From: Azolla pinnata
Lineage: Eukaryota > Streptophyta > Polypodiopsida > Salviniales > Salviniaceae
Direction of reading: 5' to 3'
NCBI GenBank assembly: GCA_037176905.1
Contig: JBBBWG010022222.1
Location: 117,757 to 181,756, forward strand
Length of the DNA stretch: 64,000 nucleotides
Position 1 is the stretch's first letter; every line of letters begins with the position of its first letter. The position numbers and the translations under genes are program-made. This document shows positions 37,501 to 48,900 of this stretch, piece after piece. Below the pieces are notes generated by a model. The model saw nothing but the letters and a program-made list of their open reading frames with translations. It was not told where the DNA came from and did not search any database.

Positions 37501-39113
37501 GTGCAGAAGTCGTATTTGTATCATTATGCATTAGGATTCAGTTTGTTTCTGCTCAACGAGAAGAAAACAGGATGAAGGCAAAACAGATGTAAAGAGATAC
37601 CAGCCATCACGTTGAACAATGCATGTTCAGTTGGTCGTTCGGGTTTGATAATATGAATTGGAATCCAAAAGGATAGATTCGACTCCGACCTTAGGACATC
37701 AAATATGTAATAAAATCAATGCCCTGAGAGCTTCATTTCTTAGTATCTGGAGAACTATACATTTTATACAATTACTTGGCACCAGTTACCACCTTGGATC
37801 CTTTGCACACACTTCTGTAGCACACGCAAGAAGGCCGGATTTATTGCACCATGCGACAGCACTTAAAAAGCAAGAATACAAACAGTGAGCATATTTATCC
37901 CTTCTACATTTAACCATAGTTATCGTGCAATCCATTCCACAGACACTGACAGAGTGAAAGGAAAATTAACTGTAACCACATCTATACCTGATTTCAAATG
38001 CTTAAAGTTATACACAGCTTTTCTCATAATCTATAATACAGAAACCGAAATTTACAGAAGCTACACTGTGCATAATCTTTTCAGAAGCATGTAATTTCTC
38101 TGGTATGATCAATCGGTTGGAACATAAAATAGGCATCCATGACAATAATGCAGCAGTTAATGAGAATATACTATCGCATGCCTCTGAAAGCTATGAAGCA
38201 TTTTGACAAGGTTAATTTTTGGACAAGTAGAGGACCTTTGGTTTGCTTATGCAAATATGAGTTCAGAAATACTGTCCCAAAAAATTTCTATTGCACAGAA
38301 CCTCTAAAAATCTCTATGACATTTCACATAGACAGATTATCCACGTCTCGTGCACTTCCATACCACTCGTGCACATTACTTTTACAGTTCTAAGTACTTC
38401 CATACCACTCGTGCACTTCTCAAAGGAAATCATCACTCCACAAGTGCAGAATATATAAGTATGAGTTCAGGACAGGGAAATTTACAGAAGTTCTTTGCGT
38501 AAAAGAAAAACACGCAAGGTTCTCACAACATGCATGCAATTAGAAGCGTGTTGACATGGAATGGACATCCAGGCCTTTCTTCGATTACTCAGGACAATCT
38601 AACCACCTGTCACACCGGCATCTTCCCTCGACGAATCCGAGCCGTAAATGGTGGTGGAGAACAAATGGCTGGCACCAATGAGCTCCAAAAACACAGAAGA
38701 AGCAGAAGAAGGATGAGAAGGAACAGCGGCAGACGAGGAACGTACCTAAAATTTCTCCAGAGGCGGAAGGCGTGAGCTTTGCGGGGTGCGAACAGGTGGG
38801 GAATGTGAAGGGAGGCATGAAGAACCGTGCCGGACATGCCGCTTTCTTCGTCTTCTTCATCTCCATCAGAAGCATCGAGCCTTCTGGGGGGCAGGGACGA
38901 GGGAGAAGAAGAAGAAGAAGAAGGGGAGAGCTCGTTCTCCGCTCCCCCTTCTTGTCCTTCTCCTCCTCCTCCTCCTCCTCCTCCTTCTAATCCGCCTTCT
39001 CCGCCGCCGCCTCCTCCTCCTTGAGCTTCCGCAGCTGCTTGCGCATCTTCTGATTCTCCGACGCCGCTGCCGCCGTCTTCTCTGTCTTCTCTCCTTTGCT
39101 GAGCGGTAGTCAT
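29924..39113 (-). CDS. MED16: Mediator tail subunit MED16 / SFR6 (17 exons)
   Basis: Mediator tail subunit linking activators to RNA polymerase II; in Arabidopsis it acts in cold, iron and defence transcription. Exons, 5' to 3': 38746-39113, 37793-37861, 37601-37689, 37379-37491, 37177-37278, 36326-36410, 35567-36178, 34818-35376, 34250-34329, 33170-33252, 32858-33091, 32577-32751, 31675-31983, 31502-31587, 31253-31429, 30782-31159, 29924-30076. The CDS totals 3672 nt, 1223 aa (Arabidopsis about 1280), every junction in phase. The N tail is Gly/Glu/Ser-rich. WD-type blocks include LLVGSSSGRVSIWKQPTQ and PNILCVCSISVSG. Then come FWWSLLSEVDWWDAVGCTQ, KCRMLEGVDGSDVRAVVLDM, YVDAILDLASHFLTRLRRYA, DCNFLRRLCQLLLFCFL and LPRPRGADSAGLL. 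The C-terminal zinc-ribbon-like CVRC..GCPICGGSWIRIV ends the protein. Introns 9 and 11 are best read as GC-AG. Confidence 0.93.
34534..34581. repeat. (GA)n microsatellite in MED16 intron 8
   Basis: About 24 GA units, wholly inside the intron between the exons at 34818-35376 and 34250-34329. Confidence 0.9.
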
Positions 39114-39239
39114 CGTCGCCGGGAGCTCTGCATGCGAGCGAGCGAGCGATCGATCGATCGCTGCCTGCAGACGAAGTGTGGAGGAGAGAGAAAGAAGAGG
39201 AAGAAGTAGAGAAAGAAAAAAGAAGGGGAAAAAATTAAC

Positions 39240-39890
39240 CCCCAAAGTAACAATCAAAACTAGAAACTACAAATTCTTATTAACTCCTGCCTCCAAAAAC
39301 TAAACGCGCAATTTCGATTGATTAGCACCAAAGCAATTAATCGTGAGTTCGATTAACATCGAGTTTGATTAACATCGAGTTCGGTAATCGATTCACGCTC
39401 GATTGCTCGATCAACATCCAAATTAACGTGTTAATCGATTCGTTCGGTTCTAAAGTTACCAGCTTTTGTTAATAGAATGTAGTGAGGGAATTGATTAGGA
39501 CCAATCAGTGGGAAGTGATTAGGAATAGAATCCCTCTGAAAATTAACGCGCAACTAATTAACACCGAATCAATTGTTTGTGAGTTCGATTAACATCAAAT
39601 TCAGTAAGTGATTAACATTTGGTTATACATGATTCACATCAAATTAACGTGTTAACAGATTGATTAGATTCGAAAATTACCGACTCTTGTTGATAGAATA
39701 TAGTAAGGGAATCGATTAAGACCAATGAATAGGAAGTGATTGGGAATAAAATCCATTCTAGCGGAATTAATTGGGCGTTAATTTTTAGTGGAAGATAAGA
39801 TTATGGGTTAATTTATAATTTCTTATTTCTGTAGGCATTACAATGTAATCTATCATTTAATTAGGCGTTTTCTGGCAATTCTCCGAAGAT
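39240..39890 (+). repeat. Dispersed AT-rich repeat family, copy C (two internal units)
   Basis: Longest copy, 125 bp upstream of MED16. It holds two roughly 245-bp units (about 39295-39535 and 39540-39775). Each runs AACGCGCAA..AATCAATT..GTGAGTTCGATTAACATC..ATTAACGTGTTAA..GTTAATAGAATGTAGT..GGGAAT.GATTA..GGAAGTGATTAGGAATA. The right end is TTAGGCGTTTTCTGGCAATTCTCC. No open frame and no clear terminal inverted repeat. Confidence 0.65.
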
Positions 39891-39899
39891 AAAAAGAAA

Positions 39900-40985
39900 G
39901 AAAAGAAAGATATATATATATACTAACATCTACATAGATCCATGAGACAAAGCATACAATAATGTTTGTGTACCACACTCATCTACGAGAGTACGATGAT
40001 GATTACAAATACATAATCATCCAATGTTTATGTAAGGTGGATTATCTATCATGTTTATAGTGTCTAACAAGAAAAAACAATTAACACCACTATATAAAGA
40101 AAATATTTTGTCTTACAAGTCTCTAAAAGGGAAGTGGGAGAACAATCTCATCATTCTCCACCCAATCTGTTCTCCCACTTTCCATCTCCCTATAACAACA
40201 ACGGTGCGATCAATGCCTTCTCTCGATGTCACTACTCATTTGATGCCTCGATCTTCTTCGTAAACTTAAATTTCGATTCATCAATGCATCGATTAAATAG
40301 TATAGCTAGGCGTAGAAACAGGCATGAAGCGATCTCATTCTTTTTGTTCTTGTGATTTGATGCATAATGTTTCTATATAGAGCGAACCGAAGTCTTAATG
40401 ATCTAGAAATATATGTAGTGGCCTGCCTGATATCCATATAATCTATGTGAGATTATCTAAATGTTTGTCACCTATGTGCGCATTACATATCACATTCTCG
40501 TAAACTAGAAGCGATTGCAACTATATAGCCACCAAGGACCCCAAGTTCTTCCATAACACTTCAATATGGAGCAACATATCAAAAGTTCTTACATGTATTT
40601 GAAAGCCATAAAAACTCAAATTTGGTATTATCACAGAGTTTTTACCATAAGTGAACCAACCATGATTGTCCGACCATTGTTCATATGATACTTATCTCTG
40701 CCTTTATACATAATCCAGGAGGGGGAACGGCGAGCGAGATTTCAACTTTCTCCTTATATTTGATAAACAAACATGTTAATCAATCGACGACGCTTTATAT
40801 TTGTCTCACTTGAGCTTGTATATTGTGTGATTAAGCATCCTTAATCCATCCGTTTCTTCAATAATTTATTAGATGGCTTATTATATTAGTAGACTTATAG
40901 CCATACCACCGTTTTATGTGAGTTGGTCTTTTTTCAGGAAAATTTCCATGATGAGTGCGAACTAGGGTATACTATTGTCGAAGCT
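39900..40985. other. Intergenic DNA, no gene recognised
   Basis: AT-rich, with a short (TA)n at 39910-39922. I see no coding or RNA gene. Confidence 0.5.
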
Positions 40986-40989
40986 TTAG

Positions 40990-41135
40990 AAATCTTTTGG
41001 CTAGTGGCATTATGAATTTGCGAGAAGTGAATAGGAATTAATCGATTAGCCATAACACTAGGCGTTAATTTGCAATTTTTAATTTTAGTGGGCGCTAAAA
41101 TAAAGTTAATAAAATTGATTAGGAGTTTTCCCTGA
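40990..41135 (+). repeat. Dispersed AT-rich repeat family, short copy D
   Basis: GTGAATAGGAATTAATCGAT, then CTAGGCGTTAATTTGCAATT and GTGGGCGCTAAAATAAAGTT, followed by ATTGATTAGGAGTTTTCCCT, match parts of copies A and B in the same order. Confidence 0.55.
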
Positions 41136-41298
41136 GACAAATTTAGTAAATCCCAATAAACATTGCCGATCATGATATGTCTATCTGTTGGCCTAATAAT
41201 CCGTTCGAGCTTCAATGGACAAGTCAAAACCACATATAAAGAATCCACATGTTCCAAGGACATTGTTTATGCAAATCGGCATTTTCCTGCGGGCGAGC

Positions 41299-41458
41299 AA
41301 AGGACATAGTTTTTTTTTCTTTTGCGCTCGATGCAGAGATTAAATCTTGTTTTGGGTTCATCTAACTCTGCACACAACAAAGGACATAGTTTTTTCCTTT
41401 TGCGCTCGATGCAGAGGTTAAACTTGTTGTTTTGGTTTGGGTTCATCTAACTTCACAC
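41299..41458. repeat. Tandem duplication, period 80 bp
   Basis: Copies start at 41299 and 41379 with AAAGGACATAGTTTTTT and contain CTTTTGCGCTCGATGCAGAG and GGGTTCATCTAACT. It lies about 540 bp upstream of the aspartic protease start. Confidence 0.85.
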
Positions 41459-41904
41459 ACAGCACTGACGAGGTCACGAATGAGGAAAAATGGGTTGATA
41501 TTGGCACCCTTTCTATGATACGACAGAAGCGCAAGAAATGTTTTGGTTTGTTTTTTTCTATCAAGGGTTCAGGGTTTAGGTTTTATAATCGTCCGAAACG
41601 GATCATGCATGTTTCGCGTAATACAGCTCCAGACACTATTCGGAGCTCTCGATCTAAAATGAGGCTGGTGCAGACCTACGCCCCGACGCGCAGATGATCA
41701 TGTGACCAGCAAACCGACTGTGGGCAGCGGGCATATAAGCATATGCAAGATAGTATTATATAGGTTGGGTCTTCCGGATCTCCAGGATCCGTAGAGTCCA
41801 ACGTTAAGAGCAAGGGAGTCGGAGAAGTCGTCTGGTCCGAGGACAAGGGAGAGAAAGAGCATGTCGGCGATTAGGTGTGTATGTATGTACAAGGCGAGGA
41901 CCCG

Positions 41905-41913
41905 TTATATATA
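41905..41913 (+). promoter_or_regulatory. TATA box of the aspartic protease gene
   Basis: TTATATATA at 41905-41913, about 90 bp before the ATG at 41999, predicts a leader of about 60 nt. It excludes the more upstream in-frame ATG at 41861 as the start. Confidence 0.5.
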
Positions 41914-41998
41914 CGAAGGCGGCGAATTGTTAAGGGAACTGGGGGGTTCGGGTGGGGGGGGGTGGCTACGACTCCAGTCTCGACAGTTTCCAGCAAAA

Positions 41999-44802
41999 AT
42001 GGCCAGATGTTCTGGGCAGGCGGCTCTGTCAGCGAGCAGGCTAGCGGTTATGGCGGTTACGTCACTGGCCATGGTAGTTATATCCCCAGTCCTGAGCCCA
42101 AGAAGCACTGGTCAATGTCGGTGTTACGCGAAAGGCGTAACCGCGGGGATCAAGCTGGAGCTGGTGAGGGCCGACTCGGGCCCCGGGTGGCTCCACAGAT
42201 CGGTCCAGAGGAGCCTCGCCCGAAGGCAGACTAGGAGGAGGGGGTCTAGCCAGTTGGAGGATGAGATGCAGATGCAGATGCCGATGCAGTTGGAGGCGGC
42301 GGCGCCCGAGGTCGAGCTCCCGGTGACGTCCGATGGGACGGGGTCGGAGTTTGTGACGAGGATGGCGCTGGGGACGCCGCCCGCCGCGTTCACGGCAGTC
42401 GTGGACACGGGGAGCGGCCTCGTGTGGCGGCAGTGCGCGGCTTGCAGCGACCTGCTGCGGGCGGGCAGTGACTCAACAGTGCCCAGAAACAGCAACGACA
42501 GTACCAGTATCGGGATCGCAGGAGCCGGAGCCGGAACTGGAACTGGAATCGGCATCGATTCTGGAACTAGAGCTGGAACTGGAACTGGAACTGGAACTGG
42601 CATCGACTCCGGCACTGGCGCTGGAACTGGAAACGGAATCGGCACTAGCACCGGAACCGAGAATGAAACCGGAACTAGCGTCGACTCTGACGCTGGCACC
42701 GGCACCGATTGGTCCGGATGCTACGCCCAGACCGATGGGACCCCGCTCTTCGAGCCGCGCTCCTCGTCGAGCTACCGCACTGTCCCCTGCAACGACAGCG
42801 CCTGCGGTTCCCTTCAGGTGCCGCCGCGCCCGGTGGTCGCGTGCGGATCCGAGGCCGCCGCCGTCTTCTCCAACACCAGCATCTTCATCGTCGCCGCCGG
42901 CGCCGACAACAGCTCGGGCGGCCCGAGCGGCGCCGAATTGTACGCGTCCCTCGCGTCGCTGTCGCCGCCCGACGCGTGCGTCTACAACTACGTCTACAAC
43001 GACGGCGACGCGCTCACCGCGGGCGTCCTCTCCGCCGACGTGCTCACGCTCGGGCACGACCGCGGCCGCGACGGGAGCCTCGCGGTCCCGGGCTTCGTGT
43101 TCGGGTGCGGGGAGCTCAACCGCGCGCCCGACAACTTCACGGGCGCCGCGGGCGTCGCGGGCCTCTCGCGCGCCCCGCTCTCGCTCGTCTCCCAGCTCCG
43201 CTTGTCCCAGTTCTCGTACTGCCTCCGATCCGATGCAGCGACGAGCTCCTTGTTCCTCGGGCCCGTCCCAGGATCAGGATCAGGATCAGCATCAGCATCA
43301 GCATCAGCATCAACATCCGCATCTGCATCCGCATCCGCATCCGCATCAGCTTCCTCCTCCTCATCTGCACATCCAGCTGTTGCTGATGCTGGCGACGATA
43401 CTGCTGCTGCGGATGCTGGTGACGGTACTGCTGCTGGCGACGATAACGCCGTCCTCTGCACTACCCCCCTCCTCACCAACCCCGCCCACCCTCACCTCTA
43501 CTACGTCAACCTCACCGGCATCTCCGTCGCCGGGGAGCGACTCCTCGACATCCCTCCCTCCGCCTTCGCCTTCACGCCTGACGGTATGGTTATAGTCGGG
43601 GAAACCGAGGGCAAGGATAAGTGGGAAACCGGTTATCCTAAGGATCGGGGACAAAAAGCCATATGTGCATATACCCATATGTGCATATAACCCAGAGGAA
43701 CCAATTTATAAGGTTAAAATTTGAACAGGTTTTTAAGGGTAAGGATAAGTGGGAAACAAGTTATCATATGGACAAGGGACAAAAACCCATCTAGGCATAT
43801 AATCTTAGGGAACCAATTTATAAGGTTTTTAAGGGTAAGGATAAGTGGGAAACAAGTTATCATATGGACCGGGGACAAAAACCCATATGGGCATATATAA
43901 TCTTAGGGAACCGATTTATAAGGTTTTTAAGGATCGAGTTTTTAAGTGGGAAACAAGCTATCTTATGGACCGGGGACAAAAACCCATATGGGCATAGATA
44001 ATCTTAGGGGACCAAATTTTATAAGGCTAATTTCAATGGGTTCAAGGGTAAGATAAGTGTGAAAATTAGTTTAATCCTGAGACTGGGACAAAAACTCATC
44101 TGGCCATATAAACGTTAAAGGAACCGATCTACTAAGGCTAATTTGAAAGGGTTTTCTAAAGGTAGGAAATTACTGTAGGCTATATTCCTAGGACTGGGAC
44201 AAAATTATACGAGCATATCGGCTAATTTTATTTGAGGCTAATCAGGATGGGTTTAGGGGTAAGACCAGGGAAAGAAAACTAGCTAATCCTACGACTAAAA
44301 CAAGCGTAAATGGGCATATATAAAACCTCAGGGGGGGAATCAGCGGTCGGTGATTACCTAGGACTGGGACAAAACCCATATGGTCACTTGGACAGGTGAG
44401 TACGGCGGAGGTGGCACCATCCTCGACTCCGGCACCACTCTCTCCTTCTTCCCTTACGCAGCATATGCCCCGGTCCTCGACGCCTTCCTGCGCTTCAACG
44501 CATCGATGCCCCTCGCAGATCCCAACCAGGACTTCGACCTCTGCTACACGCGCCCGGGAGAAGTCGCGTCGCTGACTCTGCACTTCGGCGATGGCCCCGT
44601 AACCACCAGCCTCGAGCTCCCCGCCGCCAACTACTTTGCCCAAGTCGACGGTTACGGTTATTGCCTCCTCCTCGGCCTCAACTTCGGGAGCTTCTCGTTG
44701 CTCGGCAACATGCTCCAGCAGAACTTCCACGTCGTGTTCGACGTCGCCGCGTCCCGTGTCTCGTTCGCGGCTGCGTCCTCTCCTGCGTGCACCGCAACCT
44801 GA
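41999..44802 (+). CDS. Nepenthesin/CND41-type aspartic protease (A1) with two low-complexity insertions
   Basis: Secreted or vacuolar pepsin-fold protease, 663 aa from exons 41999-43583 and 44396-44802 (phase 1, GT-AG). The start ATG has a good context (AAAATGG) and gives a hydrophobic signal-peptide-like stretch (AVMAVTSLAMVVISPVL). First catalytic motif VVDTGSGLVW (Asp about 136); flap-like YVYNDGDALTAGVL; FGCGELN; LSRAPLSLVSQL..FSYCL; YYVNLTGISVAGERL; second catalytic motif ILDSGTTLSF (Asp about 539); SLLGNMLQQNFHVVFDVAASRVSFA at the end. Family members are usually 430-480 aa. The surplus comes from a Gly/Thr/Ile-rich insertion at about residues 163-236, between CSDLL and CYAQTDGTPLF, and a Ser/Ala then Ala/Gly/Asp-rich insertion at about residues 423-484. 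The gene is very GC-rich, unlike its AT-rich intron and flanks. Confidence 0.9.
43584..44395 (+). repeat. Intron built of about eight diverged tandem repeats
   Basis: The sole protease intron (812 bp) consists of units of about 100 bp. Each has (G)GGTAAGGATAAGTGGGAAAC, TTATC.TA.GGAC.GGGACAAAA, CCCATATGGGCATATA, ATCTTAGGGAACC.ATTTATAAGG. The GGGACAAAA-type core recurs at about 43651, 43779, 43875, 43976, 44089, 44199, 44300 and 44369. Similarity is highest in the middle units, and the last unit runs into the 3' splice site. Confidence 0.85.
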
Positions 44803-44823
44803 CTCTTCGAGCAACGAACAGAG

Positions 44824-44845
44824 TAAGTAGTAGTAGTAGTAGTAA

Positions 44846-44924
<79 letters not shown>
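44824..44924. repeat. (TAG)n microsatellite in the protease 3' flank
   Basis: About 33 TAG/GTA units with one AAT interruption, starting 22 bp after the protease stop codon and so probably transcribed in the 3' UTR. Confidence 0.9.
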
Positions 44925-44946
44925 CTAGAGAATGTGACAATTCAAA

Positions 44947-45394
44947 GGGAGAGATCTTCTATGCATACACATCAGTCTCCCTTCTTGTGGGTTCCTTCAA
45001 AAGCTTTAGCTTGACAACAACAAACTGTTCTTTGTGTGATGACTAGTTTGCTTTCCATTGAGATTACTTTTAAAAGGAGAATTTTCACAAAGAGCAAAGT
45101 TTTCAAGGTCTGGCTATATGCCTTTCTCTTCTGCATGAAATGTTCTCCAAGTCTTTGATGCATGGCTAGGGAGAGATCTTCTATGCATACACATCAGTCT
45201 CCCTTCTTGTGGGTTCCTTCAAAAGCTTTAGCTTGACAACAACAAACTGTTCTTTGTGTGATGACTAGTTTGCTTTCCATTGAGGTGACTTTTAAAAGGA
45301 GAATTTTCACAAAGAGCAAAGTTTTCAAGGTCTGGCTATATACCTTTCCCTTCTGCATGAAATGTTCTCCAAGTCTTTGATGCATGGCTAGGGA
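44947..45394. repeat. Near-identical tandem duplication, period 222 bp
   Basis: Copies 44947-45168 and 45169-45390 differ at only a handful of bases. Each carries the same minus-strand frame starting MHQRLGEHFMQK and a pair of short inverted arms (TTCTTTGTG / CACAAAGAG). The low divergence suggests a recent event. Confidence 0.9.
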
Positions 45395-45968
45395 GCTTCC
45401 CACTCTCTCTCTCTCTTCCGTCGTCGAAAACGACTAAAGTCTTCAGAGATTACATTCTGGAAAGCCGGCGTCGAAGTTGAATCAAGAGGTTTACCTCATT
45501 GATATGCAAAACAGGTGAGGGCTAAGGCCACGATTGTACATAGAAAAGCTTGAAATTCGCAGAGCATTACATATTCTACATCCATTTCCTGGTTTACACA
45601 AACATTAACTTCAATCAATAATGATGACATGCGTAACAAGCATTTTGTTTGTTGTACATTACTGAGTTGTGTGAAAAACGACTTCCATTCCAGTGGAGCA
45701 GTGAACAATCACCTACAATTCATGATGGAACCACGGACAGGAAATAAATGAGCAATGGCCTTCTTAACCCGCAACAAAAGATTCATGACTTTAGAATTCG
45801 GAGCACAAACCCACCTCGGTTTGTGGTCATGAGACACTAAAAAATCATATACCTAGTCATATTTCATCTTGCCTCAGCTCTTTAATTTATCATGTTACAG
45901 TTCATATTTAATGTTACAGAGATGCTAGTCCACAAACAAACAAGGAGACTGTGATAAAGGTGGAATTA

Positions 45969-48900
45969 TTACACCCCAGAATTGAACCAGGCCCCTTCTA
46001 AAGCAACATCTGCAAGTTCGAAGTCCTCGTGTCCTGTAATGAACATATGAAAAACGTTCAGAGAAGAAATAGTTAATGACGGATTTTCGAGAACTCGTAT
46101 ACCTACAGAATTTATTGACATAGAGAAAACCATATTTCAAATCAAATATATGATATCACACAAACCATTTGGCTAGCTAGTAGAAAATTCTACCTAGAAG
46201 ATCATCTGACGATGATGATAGCTCTGTGAGAAGCGGCGGAGAGAGTGAACAGGTTAACTTGTTTGTTTTACGTTCAGGACTTGCAATGGTATTTTCCACT
46301 CCACATCCTGGTAGAGAACCTTCACAGCTTGAAAAACCATCATAATTCAGACATTTGTTGGTGGATTTGTAGGTTCTTGCTTGCCTTTTTGACACATCCG
46401 CTTCTTGAAGCGAGTGTTCCTCTCCATGAAATCTGGTTGTTTCAAGGGAGCTCTTCGCACCATACCTGTGATACTCTTGAGATGGCCTCAGAGATTGGTT
46501 ACTTTCATTGCTATGAGGCGAAGTCTGTTCTAGATCTTGCTTTGTGAATGGTTCAATTGGAGTAAAAAAATGTTCTATACCACATTCAGCTATGTCAGGC
46601 TTTATGGCCTCCGATAAGCTGTTAGATCTTGATAAAACAGCATGATGAATTTCTTGCCTTAACAATGTTATACTGTCATGCCTCTTCTCTGCAAGAAAAG
46701 CATCATAAAACGTTAAGTGTCTGAATAACAATCAACCCGGGGCATCAATTGGTTAGCAAAACATTAGCAAACTCTTTAACTGTACTTTCCATGTGTTCTT
46801 GCTGAGCTAGAACATCAGCTGAACTACACACAGACATACCAGCCTCTTGTACATTTAATGGGTTGACAGGAACACTCGAAAAATTAGTGGGCAGCTTTAA
46901 TGCAGGACTTGGAGGTACTAACTTCAAACATGATGCCCAAGGTTTGATCCGAGTAGGAGCGTCCTGGAACTAAAATTAGTCAACCTTTGACCACAACAAA
47001 TTTCACTCAAGGATTGCTTGAGAGCCAAATATAGAGCCAAACACAAATAAATACAGCTAAAATACCCTCGACGCAGGCAAGCTTCCAGAAAGAGGCGATG
47101 AAATAGCCACAGAAATCCTGTGTGGGCTTGTCTGATTGAGTTGCTTTCTCATAGTTGATACAGATGCTTCCATGACAGGCATGCATTCCCTTACCTGGTT
47201 GATTAAAAGCTGCACAACAAGAATAAAAGATGAAGAATATGCCAATAAAGATGAACAATATATGTGGGTGTTAAAAAGTGGAATCTCACCAACCTGAATG
47301 TTAGACATATATTGTTTGTGTTCGGTCACAGTTGCACATAACGCTTGGGCATGACTATTATCTCCATCATCAGATGTGTCTTTCATCAAATCTGGATATG
47401 TCCCATCATTTGATCTTGCCTGTTGTAAACATGTTGCAACCAGAACCATTAGCACTATTTGAATTAAACACACTTTAAATTTGATCTAAAAGAGTTCGAT
47501 TGCAAAATTTTAGTCACTAACATAACTTCACAAATGCATCCAAAGAGCAAGTGACTCTCGGGGCGATGCAATATGAATACAATAATCTGAGCACCCCACA
47601 CGATGGCTCAAGTAGAATTTTCAGCGATATCACTATTATCCGAAATTGACTATCATACCGAGGGATTATTTTATTATTGTAGTAGCATGAAATGTAGAAC
47701 TCAATATGCATAGCCACCTTGTGTACAATCAAAATGTTTCTGTGCATTTCCTGACTAAGAGCTATCTATATATGCATCATATTAACAAAAAAAGAAATTG
47801 GGTGTAAAAGAGTGTGCACTGGATTAATTTTATGCTCACCGAGTATCCATATTCTAAATAGGACACCAAGATTCCACTTAGCAGTTATTCACCCTAGCAA
47901 GATACCCCATAGATACAAGTAGGTAAAGCAATGCATGTAGTCCAGAATTTACTTCTAGTGACAACGAAGGTATTACATGAACAAACTGCACACGGAGAAA
48001 TACCAAAATAATAGACTGCTTGTGTATTCGCTGTAAAGAATGTGTCCACCGTCTCACAATTTCAGCAACATCTAGAGGTAAAGATCCTTTCACAGCTTGT
48101 TCATCACTCCTGATGTGATTATCTTCATTCCCTTCAGGAACAGTACTGACAGTATCAGGCTCTCCATGAAAACCTCTTGAAAAACCAGATGACTTTTCTG
48201 ATGTAGTGGATGAAAAACTATCCATTGCTGCTTTGAGTACAGACCCAGACACACGATACCTGAACATTGGAGGACAGTCTTAGAGAACTCTTACATTGAT
48301 GAAAGCCCACATTTCACATAATCAAATTTTGCTTTCAGTAGAGAAAGAGTTCATCCAATTTCCGTTTATTACTAAAATGCAATTTTTTTGCAATATCAGA
48401 AGCTTGGTTGAACAGTATTTTCACAGATAGATAGTTATATAAGTCCCTACCTGTGCTCACGACGAGATAAGAGATCTTCGATAAGTCCAGATACCAATCT
48501 CTCATGTCGAACTACAAAAACAGTAATTAAGTTGAGAAAAGTTCTTCAATGATGGTGGCACATAATTGATAATGCATGCAGAATTAATGTTGGAATACAG
48601 AAAGTTCCATAGGAGACCTGTCTCTCTCATGAGAGATTCCCAATGTTGTGACGCCCTGCTTACAGATAGTGATTTTTGAGTTCTGAGGGAACTTTCCATG
48701 ACCTGATTCTCTCCATAATGCTTAGGTTCCTGTAGTTTCTCGAGCTCTTGATGCAAATACGCCTAAGTATGCATAAAAATGAAATCATAAGATGATGCAT
48801 TGCAAAGATATACTATGTGAGAGTTCAAATGGCATGTTCTACAACCTCTTCAGCACATAATGCTCTAAAATCTGCTGTCATATCATGTGCAAGTCGTGAC

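Noticed and set aside
39240-39890. MITE or LTR-type element
   Set aside because: I could not find terminal inverted repeats, direct terminal repeats or target-site duplications, so only a dispersed repeat is claimed.
41861-41998. Upstream in-frame ATG for the aspartic protease
   Set aside because: A TATA box at 41905 lies inside this stretch, and the ATG at 41999 gives a proper signal peptide.
42468-43595. Alternative frames of the protease exon with Glu-Leu or Ser/Thr/Pro repeats
   Set aside because: Frameshifted readings of the hexamer repeats; only the chosen frame keeps DTGS and the other family motifs.
44972-45403. Twin small minus-strand frames (MHQRLGEHFMQK..)
   Set aside because: They exist because of the 222-bp duplication; no known family and no promoter or splice evidence. 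Kept as a repeat observation.
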